A DNA stretch of 64,000 bases from Methanonatronarchaeum sp. AMET-Sl (GCF_029854155.1 NZ_CP122958.1:256001-320000), one strand, 5' to 3'; numbered from the stretch's first letter, positions 47,790 to 62,509 are shown. Notes: generated by a model from the letters alone, not told the origin. Numbers and translations are program-made.

Positions 47790-48830
47790 ATGGGTTTGTT
47801 GTTGATTTATTGTTGGGTGTTTTTGTTGTCTGGTATTGGTTTTAGGGAGCGGTTTTTTCGGGTGCTTGATTTGAGAGAGGTTGATAGGGTTCCTTGTGTG
47901 ATGCCTTTGCAGACTGGGGTTTTGGATTTGATGGAGTTGGTTGGTTGTTTTTGGCCTGAGGCTCATCGTAGTTCTTGGTCGATGAGTGTTTTGGGTATGG
48001 CTGGTTATCGTTTTGGTGGGATTGAGAGTGTTAGGCTTCCTTTTGATATGAATGTTGTTTGTGAGTCGTTGGGTTGTGGTTTGAAGTATCCAGATAATCT
48101 TTCTCAACCGGTTATTGTTGATAACCCGATCAGTGGTTTGGATGGGGTTGGTGGGTTGGAGCCGGATCTGGATAGGGGTCGGGTTAGGGTGGTTGGTGAG
48201 GCTGTCCGGCTTGTTAGTGGTTCTGTTGGTGATCGGGTTCCGGTTTTAGCTGCAGTTTCAGGTCCTTTTTATGTTGCCGGCCAGGTCAGAGGGATGGAGA
48301 GCTGGCTACTCGATGTCTATAAAGAACGTGATGGCGTAAGAGAGTTATTGGACATCTGTCTTAGAGCTTGTAAGAGCTATACAAGTTATCTGGAGAGTTG
48401 TGGTGCTGACGCAATAACTGTTTTAGGAGTGTCAACCGACCTAATCAGCCCTGATATGTATCGGAGATATGCAGCTCCATACCAAAAAGAATTGATTGAG
48501 GGGTTGGATAGGAGTGTTTTACATATCTGTGGTGACACAACCCCAGTTTTTGAAGATATGGTTGGGTTGGGTGCAGATGGTTTAAGTGTTGACTCATGTG
48601 TTTCATTAAAAAAATTTAAGGAAATAGCTAGGGATAGGTGTGCTGTTTTCGGAAATGTACCACCTGTAGACACATTACTATTCGGAAATAAAGAAAAAGT
48701 GGTTAAAGAATCTAAACGCTCTATCGACGAAGGCTGCGATGTTTTGTGCTCCGGCTGTGGCTTACCATCACAAACACCCTTAGAAAACATAAGAGCAATG
48801 GTTGAAACCGCCAAAACCTACCAACCCTAA
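47790..48830 (+). CDS. Methylcobamide:CoM methyltransferase-like protein (MtaA/MtbA, UroD family), copy 2
   Basis: Up to 346 residues. It has GFRERFFRVLDLREVDRVPC, PLQTGVLDLMELVGCFWPEA and GYRFGGIESVRLPFDMN, aligning block by block with copy 1 at 41481-42470. The zinc ligands are conserved: LHICGDT (H-x-C) and the Cys in LCSGCGLPSQTP. The true start is uncertain. ATG 47790 gives an extra hydrophobic string, while a TTG at 47826 (SGIGFRERFF) fits homologues and has GGGTG upstream. No corrinoid protein or substrate methyltransferase is adjacent. The first 500 bases are strongly G/T-rich. Confidence 0.86.
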   Translation: MGLLLIYCWVFLLSGIGFRERFFRVLDLREVDRVPCVMPLQTGVLDLMELVGCFWPEAHRSSWSMSVLGMAGYRFGGIESVRLPFDMNVVCESLGCGLKYPDNLSQPVIVDNPISGLDGVGGLEPDLDRGRVRVVGEAVRLVSGSVGDRVPVLAAVSGPFYVAGQVRGMESWLLDVYKERDGVRELLDICLRACKSYTSYLESCGADAITVLGVSTDLISPDMYRRYAAPYQKELIEGLDRSVLHICGDTTPVFEDMVGLGADGLSVDSCVSLKKFKEIARDRCAVFGNVPPVDTLLFGNKEKVVKESKRSIDEGCDVLCSGCGLPSQTPLENIRAMVETAKTYQP

Positions 48831-49156
48831 CCCCCCTCTAACCAAAAGAAAAAAATATCTTAACTCCTTGTCGAAGTAAATCCTTGAGGTTTCTTTTATG
48901 TTTGGGTTTGGGTGGTTGTTTTTGTTATTTTTGTTGTTTTTTTGTTTTTGGGAAGGAAAATAGTTATATAGGTGGGTTGTTAATTGGTTGTTGGTTTGTT
49001 TTTTGCTGTTATTTTTGGTTGGTTTTTTCCGTAAATTCACTATTGGTTTTGTTTTTGTATATATTTGTTGTTGTTTTTGTGGTGTTGGGTAGTTTTTTGA
49101 CGTTGTTTGGTATTTATTTTGAGGTTAAACTGTGTTACTTACTGGGTGAAACCGAA
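48831..49156. other. G/T-rich promoter-distal region upstream of tfb
   Basis: G/T-rich on the plus strand from 48890 to 49130. Open frames here are Phe/Val/Cys/Trp-rich strings with no homology, so I do not call a gene. Confidence 0.5.
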
Positions 49157-49158
49157 AA

Positions 49159-49332
49159 GTATTTAAGTGAAGCCATCAACAACATGGTTGCAAGCAAACT
49201 GAGTAAGCGAAGTCAATACAAATTCAAGTTAAATATATTGATGCCAAGATTCGTTAAGACCCCAGAAGGGTCGATATAATTAGCATTCTAACGGTAATTA
49301 GCTAAAAAATTAATTTAATGGTTGTAATATAT
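49159..49332 (+). promoter_or_regulatory. Promoter and possible long leader of tfb
   Basis: AGTATTTAAG at 49159-49168 and GATATAATT at 49273-49281 are both TATA-like. Between them GACCC-CAGAA-GGGTC (49258-49272) forms a hairpin. ATTAGC and TAATTAGCTAA follow. If the first TATA is used, the leader is about 145 bases and contains the hairpin. Confidence 0.4.
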
Positions 49333-50322
<990 letters not shown>

Positions 50323-50680
50323 ACAACAAAAACCAGCTCCACCACACCTCCTCCCCTCCCCTCCTCTCTCACTAATTTTTATCTAATATTTTTTATCTAA
50401 TATTTTTTATCTAATAGTTTTTCCAAACTAATTTCTATAGACCATTTTATCACTAATTCAAGTTCTAAATGGGGATATTAACCAAAAAAAACTATTTAAT
50501 AAGTTATTATTTTCAAACAGATCGATATTGATTATCTCTATGTTTTTTATAGACCTCTAAAATATCTAAAAAAAGTTTATAGGGTATAGAAGGTTTATTG
50601 ACCGAGGGGTTCGGTGGTTTGAAAAAAATGGGGTTGTTTAGTGGTTTTTTATTTTTGTTTTGTTGTTCTTTGTTTTTTTA
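50323..50680. other. Intergenic region with polypyrimidine tract
   Basis: A C/T-only tract lies at about 50347-50370 just after tfb and may serve as part of its terminator. The tandem repeats at 50375-50416 follow. No gene. Confidence 0.5.
50375..50416. repeat. 14-bp tandem repeat (ATTTTTTATCTAAT)
   Basis: About three consecutive copies downstream of tfb; the T-runs suggest a transcription-termination zone. Confidence 0.8.
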
Positions 50681-50932
50681 TCACCTATAGGGGTTGTAGT
50701 TGGTTTGGTTAGTTGGGTTGTGGTAGTTTTGGTTTTGGGTTGGGTCTAGTTTTTCTTTTTGGCATTCTTCGATTTCTGTTATTGTGTCTTCATATTCTAT
50801 TGTGTTTTGTTTGTTTTCTTCGCATAGTTCGCATGCTTGGTCTGTGATTATGCATCCGCCGGTCATGCAGGTTTCGCATCTTTTCACTCTACATTTATTG
50901 CAGTCTGGGGTTGTTTGTTTTGGTGACTTCAT
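50681..50932 (-). CDS. Small cysteine-rich protein
   Basis: 83 residues with eight Cys, seven of them packed in residues 10-37: DCNKCRVKRCETCMTGG, CIITDQACELCEENK. Repeated C-x-x-C pairs suggest a zinc- or Fe-S-binding knot. The tail is Asn/Pro/Tyr/Gln-rich and low complexity. The ATG at 50932 is preceded by AGGTG with good spacing. No family recognised. It has its own gene-free flanks, so it is probably monocistronic. Confidence 0.6.
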   Translation of the reverse strand: MKSPKQTTPDCNKCRVKRCETCMTGGCIITDQACELCEENKQNTIEYEDTITEIEECQKEKLDPTQNQNYHNPTNQTNYNPYR

Positions 50933-51291
50933 TCCATTATTCACCTATATGGTCTGATTATGCACCATATTGTACAACTTATACTATAAATCTTTTGAAC
51001 AAACATGATATTTGAAACCCTTAAAACAAACATAACCTGCCATAAACTACTAAAAACTATTAAAAAAGGTTAATAAAATTTATTTAACGTCACCACAACC
51101 TACCTAATCTACAGATATTAAGTATAAAAAATACATAAAACACTCAACAAAAACCCTAAAAAATAAATAATAAAACTAGTTACCCCAAAAAATTATTATT
51201 TAGTTTTTGAAAAAAAGGTTTTGTTGGGTTTAAATTAAATCAGGGTTAACCATTTTTTGGTAGAAAAAGGGGAGATGGGTGATGTTTGGTG
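50933..51291. other. AT-rich intergenic region
   Basis: No gene seen. It probably holds the promoter of the Cys-rich gene (TATACTATAAATC on the plus strand at about 50980, reading leftward). Confidence 0.4.
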
Positions 51292-51624
<333 letters not shown>

Positions 51625-51725
51625 CTGGACCACAAACAAAGTAGGTATATCATGGCCGAACAAAAAATATTTTGGGTTGGTTTAGGGAAAGATGTATCTT
51701 TGTTGGATTACAAAGTTTTTTTACT

Positions 51726-52583
51726 ATGGATTTATTAGTGTTGCTCGCTCTTGTTGGTTTTGCTTTAGCGTTGTTTTTAATTATAGCGGCATACTCGATT
51801 GTTATAATCAAGGAGTATGAACGGGCTTTGAAGTTTAAGTTCGGTGAATTCATCGAGGTATTGGAGCCAGGTCTCCATATAATCATACCCTATGTACATA
51901 AAGTTGAGAAGGTTGATTACCGAACCCGATCGTTCGATGTTAGCCCACAAAAAGTCTTGACAAAAGACAATGTCAGCACCTCCGTTAACGCAATAGTGTT
52001 TCTACGAGTAAGACGCGGAAAAGAACAAATCAAGAAATCGGTATTAGAAGTCGATAACTATGAACGGGTTACCGTTGACTACGCCAGAACAATGCTCAGA
52101 GATATGATCAGCAGTCGAAACCTAGACACAATTCTACAGGAACGGGAAGAAATGGCTCAAGTAATGAAAGAACGACTGGACACAAAAACCGATGAATACG
52201 GCGTTGAAATCATGGACGTAGAGATAAAAGACGTCTCAATCCCAGACGAAATGGAAAGAGCAATGGCAGCAAGCGCCGAAGCCGAAAGAGACAGAAAAGC
52301 AAGAATAATAGACGCAAACGGAGAACTACAAGCCGCAGTAAGAACAAGAATCGCAAGCGAACTACTCGGAACAAAAGGATACCGACTAAGAACACTACAA
52401 ACCCTAGACTCAGTAGCAGTAGAAAACGCAACAATCGTAACAATCCCAACCTCACTAATCTCAGAAGACATGATGGCAAGCGACGAAGAAGAAGGATTAT
52501 CAAAAGACCTCGTAAAAGAAATAGACCTCAAAAGCCTCCTAAAAACAATAAACATCGAAGACCTAGCACGCGACATCCAATAA
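51726..52583 (+). CDS. Slipin/stomatin-like SPFH-domain membrane protein
   Basis: 285 residues. One N-terminal membrane segment (LLVLLALVGFALALFLIIA) is followed by the SPFH/band-7 domain: IIKEYERALKFKFGEFIEVL, GLHIIIPYVHKVEKVDYRTR, VEIMDVEIKDVSIPDEMERA. A helical AEAERDRKARIIDANGELQA segment completes the slipin family. Such proteins form oligomeric membrane rings and are processed by NfeD-type proteases, but no NfeD gene is adjacent. ATG 51726 fits; the longer frame overlaps the divergent promoter. The last 30 residues are acidic. Confidence 0.92.
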   Translation: MDLLVLLALVGFALALFLIIAAYSIVIIKEYERALKFKFGEFIEVLEPGLHIIIPYVHKVEKVDYRTRSFDVSPQKVLTKDNVSTSVNAIVFLRVRRGKEQIKKSVLEVDNYERVTVDYARTMLRDMISSRNLDTILQEREEMAQVMKERLDTKTDEYGVEIMDVEIKDVSIPDEMERAMAASAEAERDRKARIIDANGELQAAVRTRIASELLGTKGYRLRTLQTLDSVAVENATIVTIPTSLISEDMMASDEEEGLSKDLVKEIDLKSLLKTINIEDLARDIQ

Positions 52584-52791
52584 ACCAACACACACCCCCA
52601 ACCCCCTCATTTTATTTTATTTTTTTAGGTATCTTAAGAAAAAGAGATCTTAAATAATCTTATTGAAACAAAACTCACCGATCTATAAAACCATTTTTTT
52701 GTTTTTTTGGGTGTTGTTTCAGTTTATCTGGGTTTTGGTTTATCTGGGTTTTGGGTTAGGTTTTGTTTGTTGATGGTGTTCATTGGGTTTT

Positions 52792-53337
52792 TTAGATCCA
52801 TCTGATTGTGGGGGGTATTATTTCTATTTGGGCGATTATTTCGTCTTTTATTGATTTTGTTTCTTCTAGTTTTACGTTTTGTTTGTCTTTGATTTGTAGG
52901 CTGAATTTGTTGAATTCGTCTGTGTCGTGGAATCTTAGGAGTAGTGTTTCGTTTGAGTGGAAGTCTGTGGTTTGTTTTAGTCTTTTTTCTGCGTTTTTGA
53001 TTTGTTCTAGGGCTGTGGATGATGCTTCGATTTCTTGGATTTCGTGTGTTTGTGCTTCTATGAGGTCTTTTATCCATTTGTTTTTGTTTGTTGGGATTAT
53101 GGTGGTTATGTGGTTGTTGTTTCTTTTTGCTTTTATTGTTGCTAGCATTTGGCCGTTTTTTGTTCTGATTGGTGTTTTGACTTCTCGGTCTAGGAACATT
53201 TTGAGTGAGATTATTCCTGTGAAGATGTCTTCTATTTCGGTGGCTTGTTCTGGGTTTTCTATTATTTTTTTGGCGGTTTCGTTTATTTCGATTATTGATT
53301 CGGTGTCTGTGTCAAATTTTATTTGGGGGTTTTCCAT
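52792..53337 (-). CDS. Conserved archaeal-type protein, function unknown
   Basis: 181 residues. Beta-rich pieces such as TPIRTKNGQMLATIKAKRNN are followed by a helical stretch EAQTHEIQEIEASSTALEQI. The end is VKLEETKSIKDEIIAQIEII. The opposite-strand frame of equal length is a composition shadow. It starts 47 bases after taw1 on the same strand, so it is probably in the mmp-taw1 transcription unit. The whole gene is A/C-rich on the coding strand. No family assigned. Confidence 0.6.
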   Translation of the reverse strand: MENPQIKFDTDTESIIEINETAKKIIENPEQATEIEDIFTGIISLKMFLDREVKTPIRTKNGQMLATIKAKRNNNHITTIIPTNKNKWIKDLIEAQTHEIQEIEASSTALEQIKNAEKRLKQTTDFHSNETLLLRFHDTDEFNKFSLQIKDKQNVKLEETKSIKDEIIAQIEIIPPTIRWI

Positions 53338-53384
53338 TTGTTTGCACCGCTTTGTTTAGTTTTTTGTTTTGTTTGGTATTTGAG

Positions 53385-54314
53385 TTATGTGTTTAGTTCT
53401 GGGTCTTTGTCTTTGGTTAGTAGTGTTACTCGGCTTTCTGGGACGTGGTTTTCTAGTTGGTAGTCTGTTTTGTCGGTTATTTTGTTTGAGAAGTTTTTTA
53501 TTTGTTGGTTTGATGGCATTCTATTTCTATTTAGTCGTTTTCTTGAGTATCCTACGTGCATGTAGGCTTTTATTTCTATGTAGTCGGGTTTTGCTTTGTT
53601 GAGTAGTTTTATGTATTGTTGGGGTTGGTCGTTTAGGTTGTTTATTAGGGTTATTCTGATTGCTGTTCTTCCGTTTATTTTTGGTAATGTTTTTAGGGTT
53701 TGTTGTAGTTTTTGCCAGCCGTTTTTGTGTGTTGGCCTGCATATTTTTTGGTATTGTTTTTTGTTGGCTGCGTCTAGGGATATGTAGAGTTGGGTTGGTG
53801 GTGTGAGGTTTTTGATTGTTTTGGGTTGTTGTCCGTTTGTTACTAGGAAGGTTGTCATGTTTTGTTGGTGTGCGTGTTCGATTAGTTGGTTTATTTTTGG
53901 GTAGAGTGTTGGTTCTCCTGAGAGTGAGATTGCTAGGTGTTTTGGTTGTCTGGCTTCTTTTATTAGTTCTTTTTGGTATTTTTCTGGACTTCCTCCAAAC
54001 CCGGTTAGCAATTGTTTTTGGGCTTGGATAGTTTGTTGATATATTTTTTGTGGTGGGTCATATGTAGGTAGTTTTGTTTTTGTCCAGTGTTCGTAGGATC
54101 TCCAGCAAAAAACACATTTTTGGTTGCAGTAGACTACGGTTGGGGTCATTTGGAGGCAGCGATGGCTTTCTATTCCATAGAATCTTTGTTTGTAGCAACC
54201 TGGTTTGTTTTGTAGTGATTCTTTTAGCCAGTGACATAGTTTTACAGCACTATGTCTGCCTACCAACCGATAGCCTTGGTCTTGTAGTTTGTCTTGTATT
54301 TTATTCGGTATCAT
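53385..54314 (-). CDS. taw1: 4-demethylwyosine synthase (tRNA wybutosine pathway)
   Basis: 309 residues, radical SAM. The cluster motif VVYCNQKCVFCWRSYEHW (C-x-x-x-C-x-x-C, about residue 60) matches TYW1/Taw1. HLAISLSGEPTLYPKINQLI gives the G-E-P motif, and TFLVTNGQQPKTI and PTQLYISLDAANKKQYQKI the core strands. The early VGRHSAVKLCHWLKESLQNK block is Taw1-specific. It condenses pyruvate with m1G37 of tRNA-Phe to form the tricyclic base. It starts 31 bases after mmp15. The coding strand is A/C-rich throughout. Confidence 0.93.
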   Translation of the reverse strand: MIPNKIQDKLQDQGYRLVGRHSAVKLCHWLKESLQNKPGCYKQRFYGIESHRCLQMTPTVVYCNQKCVFCWRSYEHWTKTKLPTYDPPQKIYQQTIQAQKQLLTGFGGSPEKYQKELIKEARQPKHLAISLSGEPTLYPKINQLIEHAHQQNMTTFLVTNGQQPKTIKNLTPPTQLYISLDAANKKQYQKICRPTHKNGWQKLQQTLKTLPKINGRTAIRITLINNLNDQPQQYIKLLNKAKPDYIEIKAYMHVGYSRKRLNRNRMPSNQQIKNFSNKITDKTDYQLENHVPESRVTLLTKDKDPELNT

Positions 54315-54345
54315 AAAAACATAGTTTTCTATTAACTCTGGGTTT

Positions 54346-55568
<1,223 letters not shown>

Positions 55569-55572
<4 letters not shown>

Positions 55573-56003
55573 TCAAGGTCCTCCAAAAACTGTTTTACTT
55601 TCTGGATCATTTCCTGGCCTTCTTCATCTGTGTTTGGGTATCGTACTTTCAGTAGTGGTATGTCTCGGTTTATTAGTAGGTAGTTTATTAGTTCGTTTGA
55701 TCTTGCGCATCCGACGCATCCAAATGCCATATTGGATTCGCTTACTATTATTGCGGCGTCTGCTTCATCTATCATTGGTCCTATTATTGCCATCCGGCCT
55801 CTTACTCCGCTTGGTACTTCGCTTGAAGCATATTTTAGGCCTTTTTCTGCATCTATCTCGGTTATGTTCATTGGTGGTGAATCGATTTCGTTGTCTCTTA
55901 CCTTCTTTCCAACTCTCTCCATCATTGTTAAGGGTTCGTGACCCAGTTTCTCGACTAACCGGGACATGATTAAGCTGTTTGGGGGGTTTATAAAAACCTT
56001 CAT
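55569..56003 (-). CDS. Methanogenesis marker protein 5 (DUF2112)
   Basis: 144 residues, the usual length. It has [20 protein letters not shown], then [20 protein letters not shown] and [20 protein letters not shown]. The C-V-G-C pair at about 96-99 could hold a metal or act in redox. It is confined to methanogens and relatives and has no established activity. It overlaps mmp6 and mmp15 by four bases each, so translation is coupled along the cluster. Confidence 0.9.
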
Positions 56004-56452
56004 TTTTCTTTTTCCTCTATTTCATCTATTAATTTCTGTAGTTTCTCTGGATCCAGTTTTTCTTCTCTTTTTTGTTTCGCACGCTCCACATCCTTTTCAA
56101 CCTCTGGTTCGGGCCCGGTTGGTGTTGGGGTGGGGCTTGATTTTATTTTGGACATTGTTTTGAATTCGTTTTGCAGTTGGCAGAACCCGGGTCTTGAGCC
56201 TTCTGTTGCTCTACATCTACGGTGATCTGCAACTGGATACCCCCGGGTTTTAACGTAGATTTCATCTTCACTACCTAACTTCAAAGCTTTCTCAACTGCT
56301 TCTTCCACTTCTTCTTCATCTCCTTCTAGGTTTACTCCATAGCAGGTTTCTTTTATTGTTAATTGTAGGTCGAGTTGGTGTAATACCTTTGATACATAAC
56401 TTGGTGTTAAACTTGATTCTGGGGATAAAACTAACATTTTGGTCTTTGTCAA
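56000..56452 (-). CDS. Methanogenesis marker protein 6 (DUF2113)
   Basis: 150 residues. The family hallmark is KTRGYPVADHRRCRATEGSR then PGFCQLQNEF. It is preceded by a ferredoxin-like alpha/beta part with VLHQLDLQLTIKETCYGVNL. The last 40 residues (SPTPTPTGPEPEVEKDVERA onwards) are a charged, Pro-rich extension ending in EEIEEKEK. Start at 56452, overlapping mmp3 by four bases (ATGA). Role unknown but always linked to Mcr-associated markers. Confidence 0.9.
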   Translation of the reverse strand: MTKTKMLVLSPESSLTPSYVSKVLHQLDLQLTIKETCYGVNLEGDEEEVEEAVEKALKLGSEDEIYVKTRGYPVADHRRCRATEGSRPGFCQLQNEFKTMSKIKSSPTPTPTGPEPEVEKDVERAKQKREEKLDPEKLQKLIDEIEEKEK

Positions 56453-58056
56453 CGGCCTTCATCTCCTTTTATCTCTTCTTCAGAACCAAAATCACTTTCT
56501 CTTTCTATTTCTTTTTCTTTTTCTCTTTCTTTTTCGGGCGCAGGAGCTTGGGGTTTTATTTCTCTTATGTAGATTTTGTCTCCATCGTTTAGTTCGGTTA
56601 GGTTTTCTAGGCCATTAACCACTTTTCCAGTTATGTTGGTTGCTTTGAATCCTTCTCCTGTCGGTCCATATCTATCGCTGTCCTCCAATCGGATGCCGAT
56701 CATTCCTTTGTTTGGTTTGGACATGTTTGTGATTCCGATCTCTCCTTTAGCAACCTGGTTGTTGGGTGTGTTCTCGGGTTTTAGGTTGCCTGCCAGGTCT
56801 TGGTCGCCCTTGAACATTACATTCGATATTTTTTGGGAGGCAAAATATACCTCTAACTGACCTACGTCCTCCGATATAAGTCTGGAGACTCTTTTGAAAT
56901 AATCTGTTGTTTCCGATGCATCCTCATAATATAGCTCTACATCCATGATGCGTTCTGGGTCAACTCCATATGTCTCAACTACCCCACCTTCCTTGAGGTC
57001 GAGTGTGAGCCTGGGTTCCTGCCTAATCACTACCGCTTCATCACCGGTTTCTCCAACACGTTTATGCTTGATACCATTATTTCCAAATAGTTGGCCGGCT
57101 TCTTCCTGGGTTAAACCAATCGACAACATCCGTTTAGGCCTGGTCTCAACCATAATACGACAACCTTCATCCAATATATCCAACAACTTAACACCACTTA
57201 CTACCTCTCCAATTACGTTGTGGTTTGTATGCATCGGCCTGTCTTTTTTATATAGATAGATGTTCCCTCGACCGTCTCCTTCGTTTCTAACCGTTACAAC
57301 ACCCCGGCCCCGCCTAACATTATTCTCAGCCGGTAGATTCCGTATCCGGCCATTACATTTAAGATAGGTATCGGTTGTCTCCCCAACCTCTAGATAGTTG
57401 TTTTCCGTTTTTCTCAAGAAATATTCTGAAGATAGTGGAGCAGCCTGACCTAGTTTTATCGAGATTTTACTGTAGATCTGCATTCCTGGAGCCAACTCTG
57501 TTTCCGGGTCGTTTGTATAGAAGGAGTCATATCTTTCTTCCCTAGACTTAACCTGACTTATCTCCTTTATTGAATCTCCTTCCTTCAAATAATCAACCAT
57601 ATGTTTACCACGCTTGATACGGCCGATCACTCCCCCACCCGTTCCATATCCCTTAGTATGTTCCTCTCTAGCCAACATCAAATAGGTATTATCGTTGTCC
57701 AGCCCACTGACTCCGAAGAAGATATCGCCAACCTGATAGTTATAGTTGGTTTTCTGGATCGGTACATTGGATTTGAAGGGTCCTAAAGCAGCTATTTTTT
57801 TAGAAGACCACCTGACCCCCAACTCCTCGATACTCTCTATCTCTTCAACAAACTGTTCTGCGTGCTGGCTATCGTTCAAACCTATAGTGAAATCCCCTTT
57901 ATCCGTCTCCACTTGGTACTCCCTCTCCTTCTCCTGAACAACCTGCTCCACCTCTTTTATGATTCCAGCCACACAACCACTAGAGAGCTCTACAACATCC
58001 CCCAAAACAGCATCCTTATCTACCTCTCTTTCTTCACCGTCAACCGATATCTTCAT
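56449..58056 (-). CDS. Methanogenesis marker protein 3 (UPF0288)
   Basis: 535 residues. It starts MKISVDGEEREVDKDAVLGD and contains two related beta-barrel (cyclophilin-like) parts. One has GYGTGGGVIGRIKRGKHMVD and the other TNHNVIGEVVSGVKLLDILD; a later block reads MIGIRLEDSDRYGPTGEGFK. The C-terminus is a low-complexity E/K/R-rich tail (EKEREKEKEIERESD), also seen as strings in mmp6. From recent work on the ATP-driven Mcr activation complex, Mmp3 is, as I recall, one of its subunits with McrC, Mmp7, Mmp17 and A2. McrC and A2 are not in this window. A TTG codon lies before the chosen ATG. Confidence 0.9.
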   Translation of the reverse strand: MKISVDGEEREVDKDAVLGDVVELSSGCVAGIIKEVEQVVQEKEREYQVETDKGDFTIGLNDSQHAEQFVEEIESIEELGVRWSSKKIAALGPFKSNVPIQKTNYNYQVGDIFFGVSGLDNDNTYLMLAREEHTKGYGTGGGVIGRIKRGKHMVDYLKEGDSIKEISQVKSREERYDSFYTNDPETELAPGMQIYSKISIKLGQAAPLSSEYFLRKTENNYLEVGETTDTYLKCNGRIRNLPAENNVRRGRGVVTVRNEGDGRGNIYLYKKDRPMHTNHNVIGEVVSGVKLLDILDEGCRIMVETRPKRMLSIGLTQEEAGQLFGNNGIKHKRVGETGDEAVVIRQEPRLTLDLKEGGVVETYGVDPERIMDVELYYEDASETTDYFKRVSRLISEDVGQLEVYFASQKISNVMFKGDQDLAGNLKPENTPNNQVAKGEIGITNMSKPNKGMIGIRLEDSDRYGPTGEGFKATNITGKVVNGLENLTELNDGDKIYIREIKPQAPAPEKEREKEKEIERESDFGSEEEIKGDEGR

Positions 58057-58071
58057 CAAAACCCCCCTGGG

Positions 58072-58644
<573 letters not shown>

Positions 58645-58811
58645 AAAAATCACCAAATACAAAACTACATCACAAACAAAACTCTCTAAAACAAAATCAA
58701 ACCCAAAACCCTAAAACACTTTTCCCCCCAAAAACCACAAAACTCAAAAAAAACCACAAAAACCATAGAAACAACAGAAACAACAGAAAAACAAAAAAAG
58801 AGAGAGGGTGT

Positions 58812-58852
58812 GGTTAACTAAAATAGCCAACTAGATAGCCATCTAGCTAACC
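58812..58852. promoter_or_regulatory. Inverted-repeat element upstream of the mmp operon
   Basis: GGTTA at 58812 pairs with TAACC at 58848, and CTAGAT-AGCC-ATCTAG (58831-58846) forms the inner stem. It lies about 170 bases before the first operon gene and 70 bases past the HdrD-like stop codon. Operator, leader structure or terminator are all possible. Confidence 0.45.
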
Positions 58853-58922
58853 CCCAACCTAAATAAATTTTTTAACAACCCCTAAAGCTTCATCCTCTCT
58901 TCTAGAGGTGTGTAGGTAGGGT

Positions 58923-60017
<1,095 letters not shown>

Positions 60018-60187
60018 AAAAAACACACCCAATTAACAGTGATAACAACTAGTAATAGTAACCATAAATATAAATAACCTAAAGAACACCCAACAAAACC
60101 CACCACCAAACACACCCCAATACCTATAATGAAGAAACCACTCCCAAAAAAAAGGGGTTTTCCTGGATTGTTCCAATAATTATTTGT

Positions 60188-61219
60188 TTATTGTTGGGTG
60201 TTTGCGAAGTGTTTGTAGATTGTGTATAGGTCTTCTAGTATGTCGATGCTGACCGATTCGTTGTTGCTGTGTGGTTCTTTTGATTCGGCTCCACCTAATA
60301 CTATTGTTTCAACTCCGGCTTCTTTTAAAAAACCACTGTCGGTGGTTTGTGGTTTAATTATTCTTTTAGGTTGGTAGCCGGTGTTAAACTCTATACTCTT
60401 TTCCAGGCCTTGGATTAGTTTTTCATCTTCAGTTATCATTGGAGGTACATCTGAAACAACTTCGACCTTATCCCCCACCTCTATTTTAAACATGTTTTTC
60501 GGTGTTGTGCGGACGTCAACGGTTATTTGACATCTGTCTGGAACAACGTTGGATGCTCCCATACTCTCGATTTGGGTTACACAACTACTTGACTTAACCA
60601 TTTCACCAAAAATCTCTTCTTTAACGTCATCAAGCTCTTTAATTTCCTTGAGAACATCCATCATACTGTAGATCGCGTTCTCACCTAGATGTGGTTGGGA
60701 AGCGTGGGAAGGCCTTCCCTTAGTGATAACTCTGTATTCGCGCCGACCTCTATGGGCAACGCAGACATCGATTTTACCTTCTTCTGTATAGCCAACAGTT
60801 CCTTCACCAATCACCGCATAATCAGGTTGAAAACCATTCTTAACCGCATGTTTAACACCCTTAGCATTGGTTTCCTCACCCACAAAACTTGCAAAAACCA
60901 GGGTGCCTTGGGGCTCAGCATCTTCAAACGCCTTAGCCATTGAAACCAAAGTACCCTTCATGTCGGCAGCACCTCTACCATAGATACGGTCTCCTTCAAC
61001 CCGTACTTCATGCTCCCCAGATGGAGGAACAGTATCTAGGTGAGAAATAAACGCTATCTCCGGACTACCACTACCTTTACGAGCGAAAACATTACCGACC
61101 TCGTCAATCTCACCGCCAACCAAATCACAGACAAACTCACCTGCCTCCGCCTCATCACGCCATGACGGAATCTCAACAAGCTTGCGAGTATCCTCAATGA
61201 TCTCTCCAGTTCTCAACAC
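60188..61219 (-). CDS. M20-family deacylase (ArgE/DapE/LysK-like)
   Basis: About 343 residues. It has the metal site AFISHLDTVPPSGEHEVRVE (H-x-D), YGRGAADMKGTLVSMAKAF, ASFVGEETNAKGVK (catalytic Glu-Glu) and VIGEGT. The dimer-domain signature GRPSHASQPHLGENAIYSMM follows. It hydrolyses an N-acyl amino acid, with succinyl-diaminopimelate, acetyl-ornithine or LysW-linked lysine as candidates. The start is one of GTG 61219 or TTG 61216 after GGTGGT; TTG 61231 is less likely. It follows fbp by about 20 bases and belongs to the same transcription unit. Confidence 0.85.
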   Translation of the reverse strand: MLRTGEIIEDTRKLVEIPSWRDEAEAGEFVCDLVGGEIDEVGNVFARKGSGSPEIAFISHLDTVPPSGEHEVRVEGDRIYGRGAADMKGTLVSMAKAFEDAEPQGTLVFASFVGEETNAKGVKHAVKNGFQPDYAVIGEGTVGYTEEGKIDVCVAHRGRREYRVITKGRPSHASQPHLGENAIYSMMDVLKEIKELDDVKEEIFGEMVKSSSCVTQIESMGASNVVPDRCQITVDVRTTPKNMFKIEVGDKVEVVSDVPPMITEDEKLIQGLEKSIEFNTGYQPKRIIKPQTTDSGFLKEAGVETIVLGGAESKEPHSNNESVSIDILEDLYTIYKHFANTQQ

Positions 61220-61240
61220 CAAAACCACCAACCAACAAAA

Positions 61241-62323
<1,083 letters not shown>

Positions 62324-62509
62324 CATATTTCACCATAATTAAAAAAACAAGTACTCCAACAGATAGTAATCCCTCACACCCAAATAATCTTCCCCCCAAA
62401 AAACAAAAAACCAACCCAAAAACCCAAAAAAAACAGATCCAACAAAAAACAAACCCAAAACCAACTAAAAAACCACAACCTACCTAAACCCACAGACTAC
62501 TACAACCTA
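62324..62509. other. Intergenic region
   Basis: A/C-rich on the plus strand, carrying the promoter side of fbp. No gene. Confidence 0.4.

Noticed and set aside
48884..49279. Plus-strand ORF of 131 residues before tfb
   Set aside because: The sequence is a Phe/Cys/Val/Trp-rich string produced by G/T-rich DNA and then runs through the likely tfb promoter. No ribosome site or homology.
52808..53359. Plus-strand ORF of 183 residues
   Set aside because: Mirror image of the minus-strand gene at 52792-53337. Its Ser/Phe/Val-rich composition is what the antisense of an A/C-rich gene gives.
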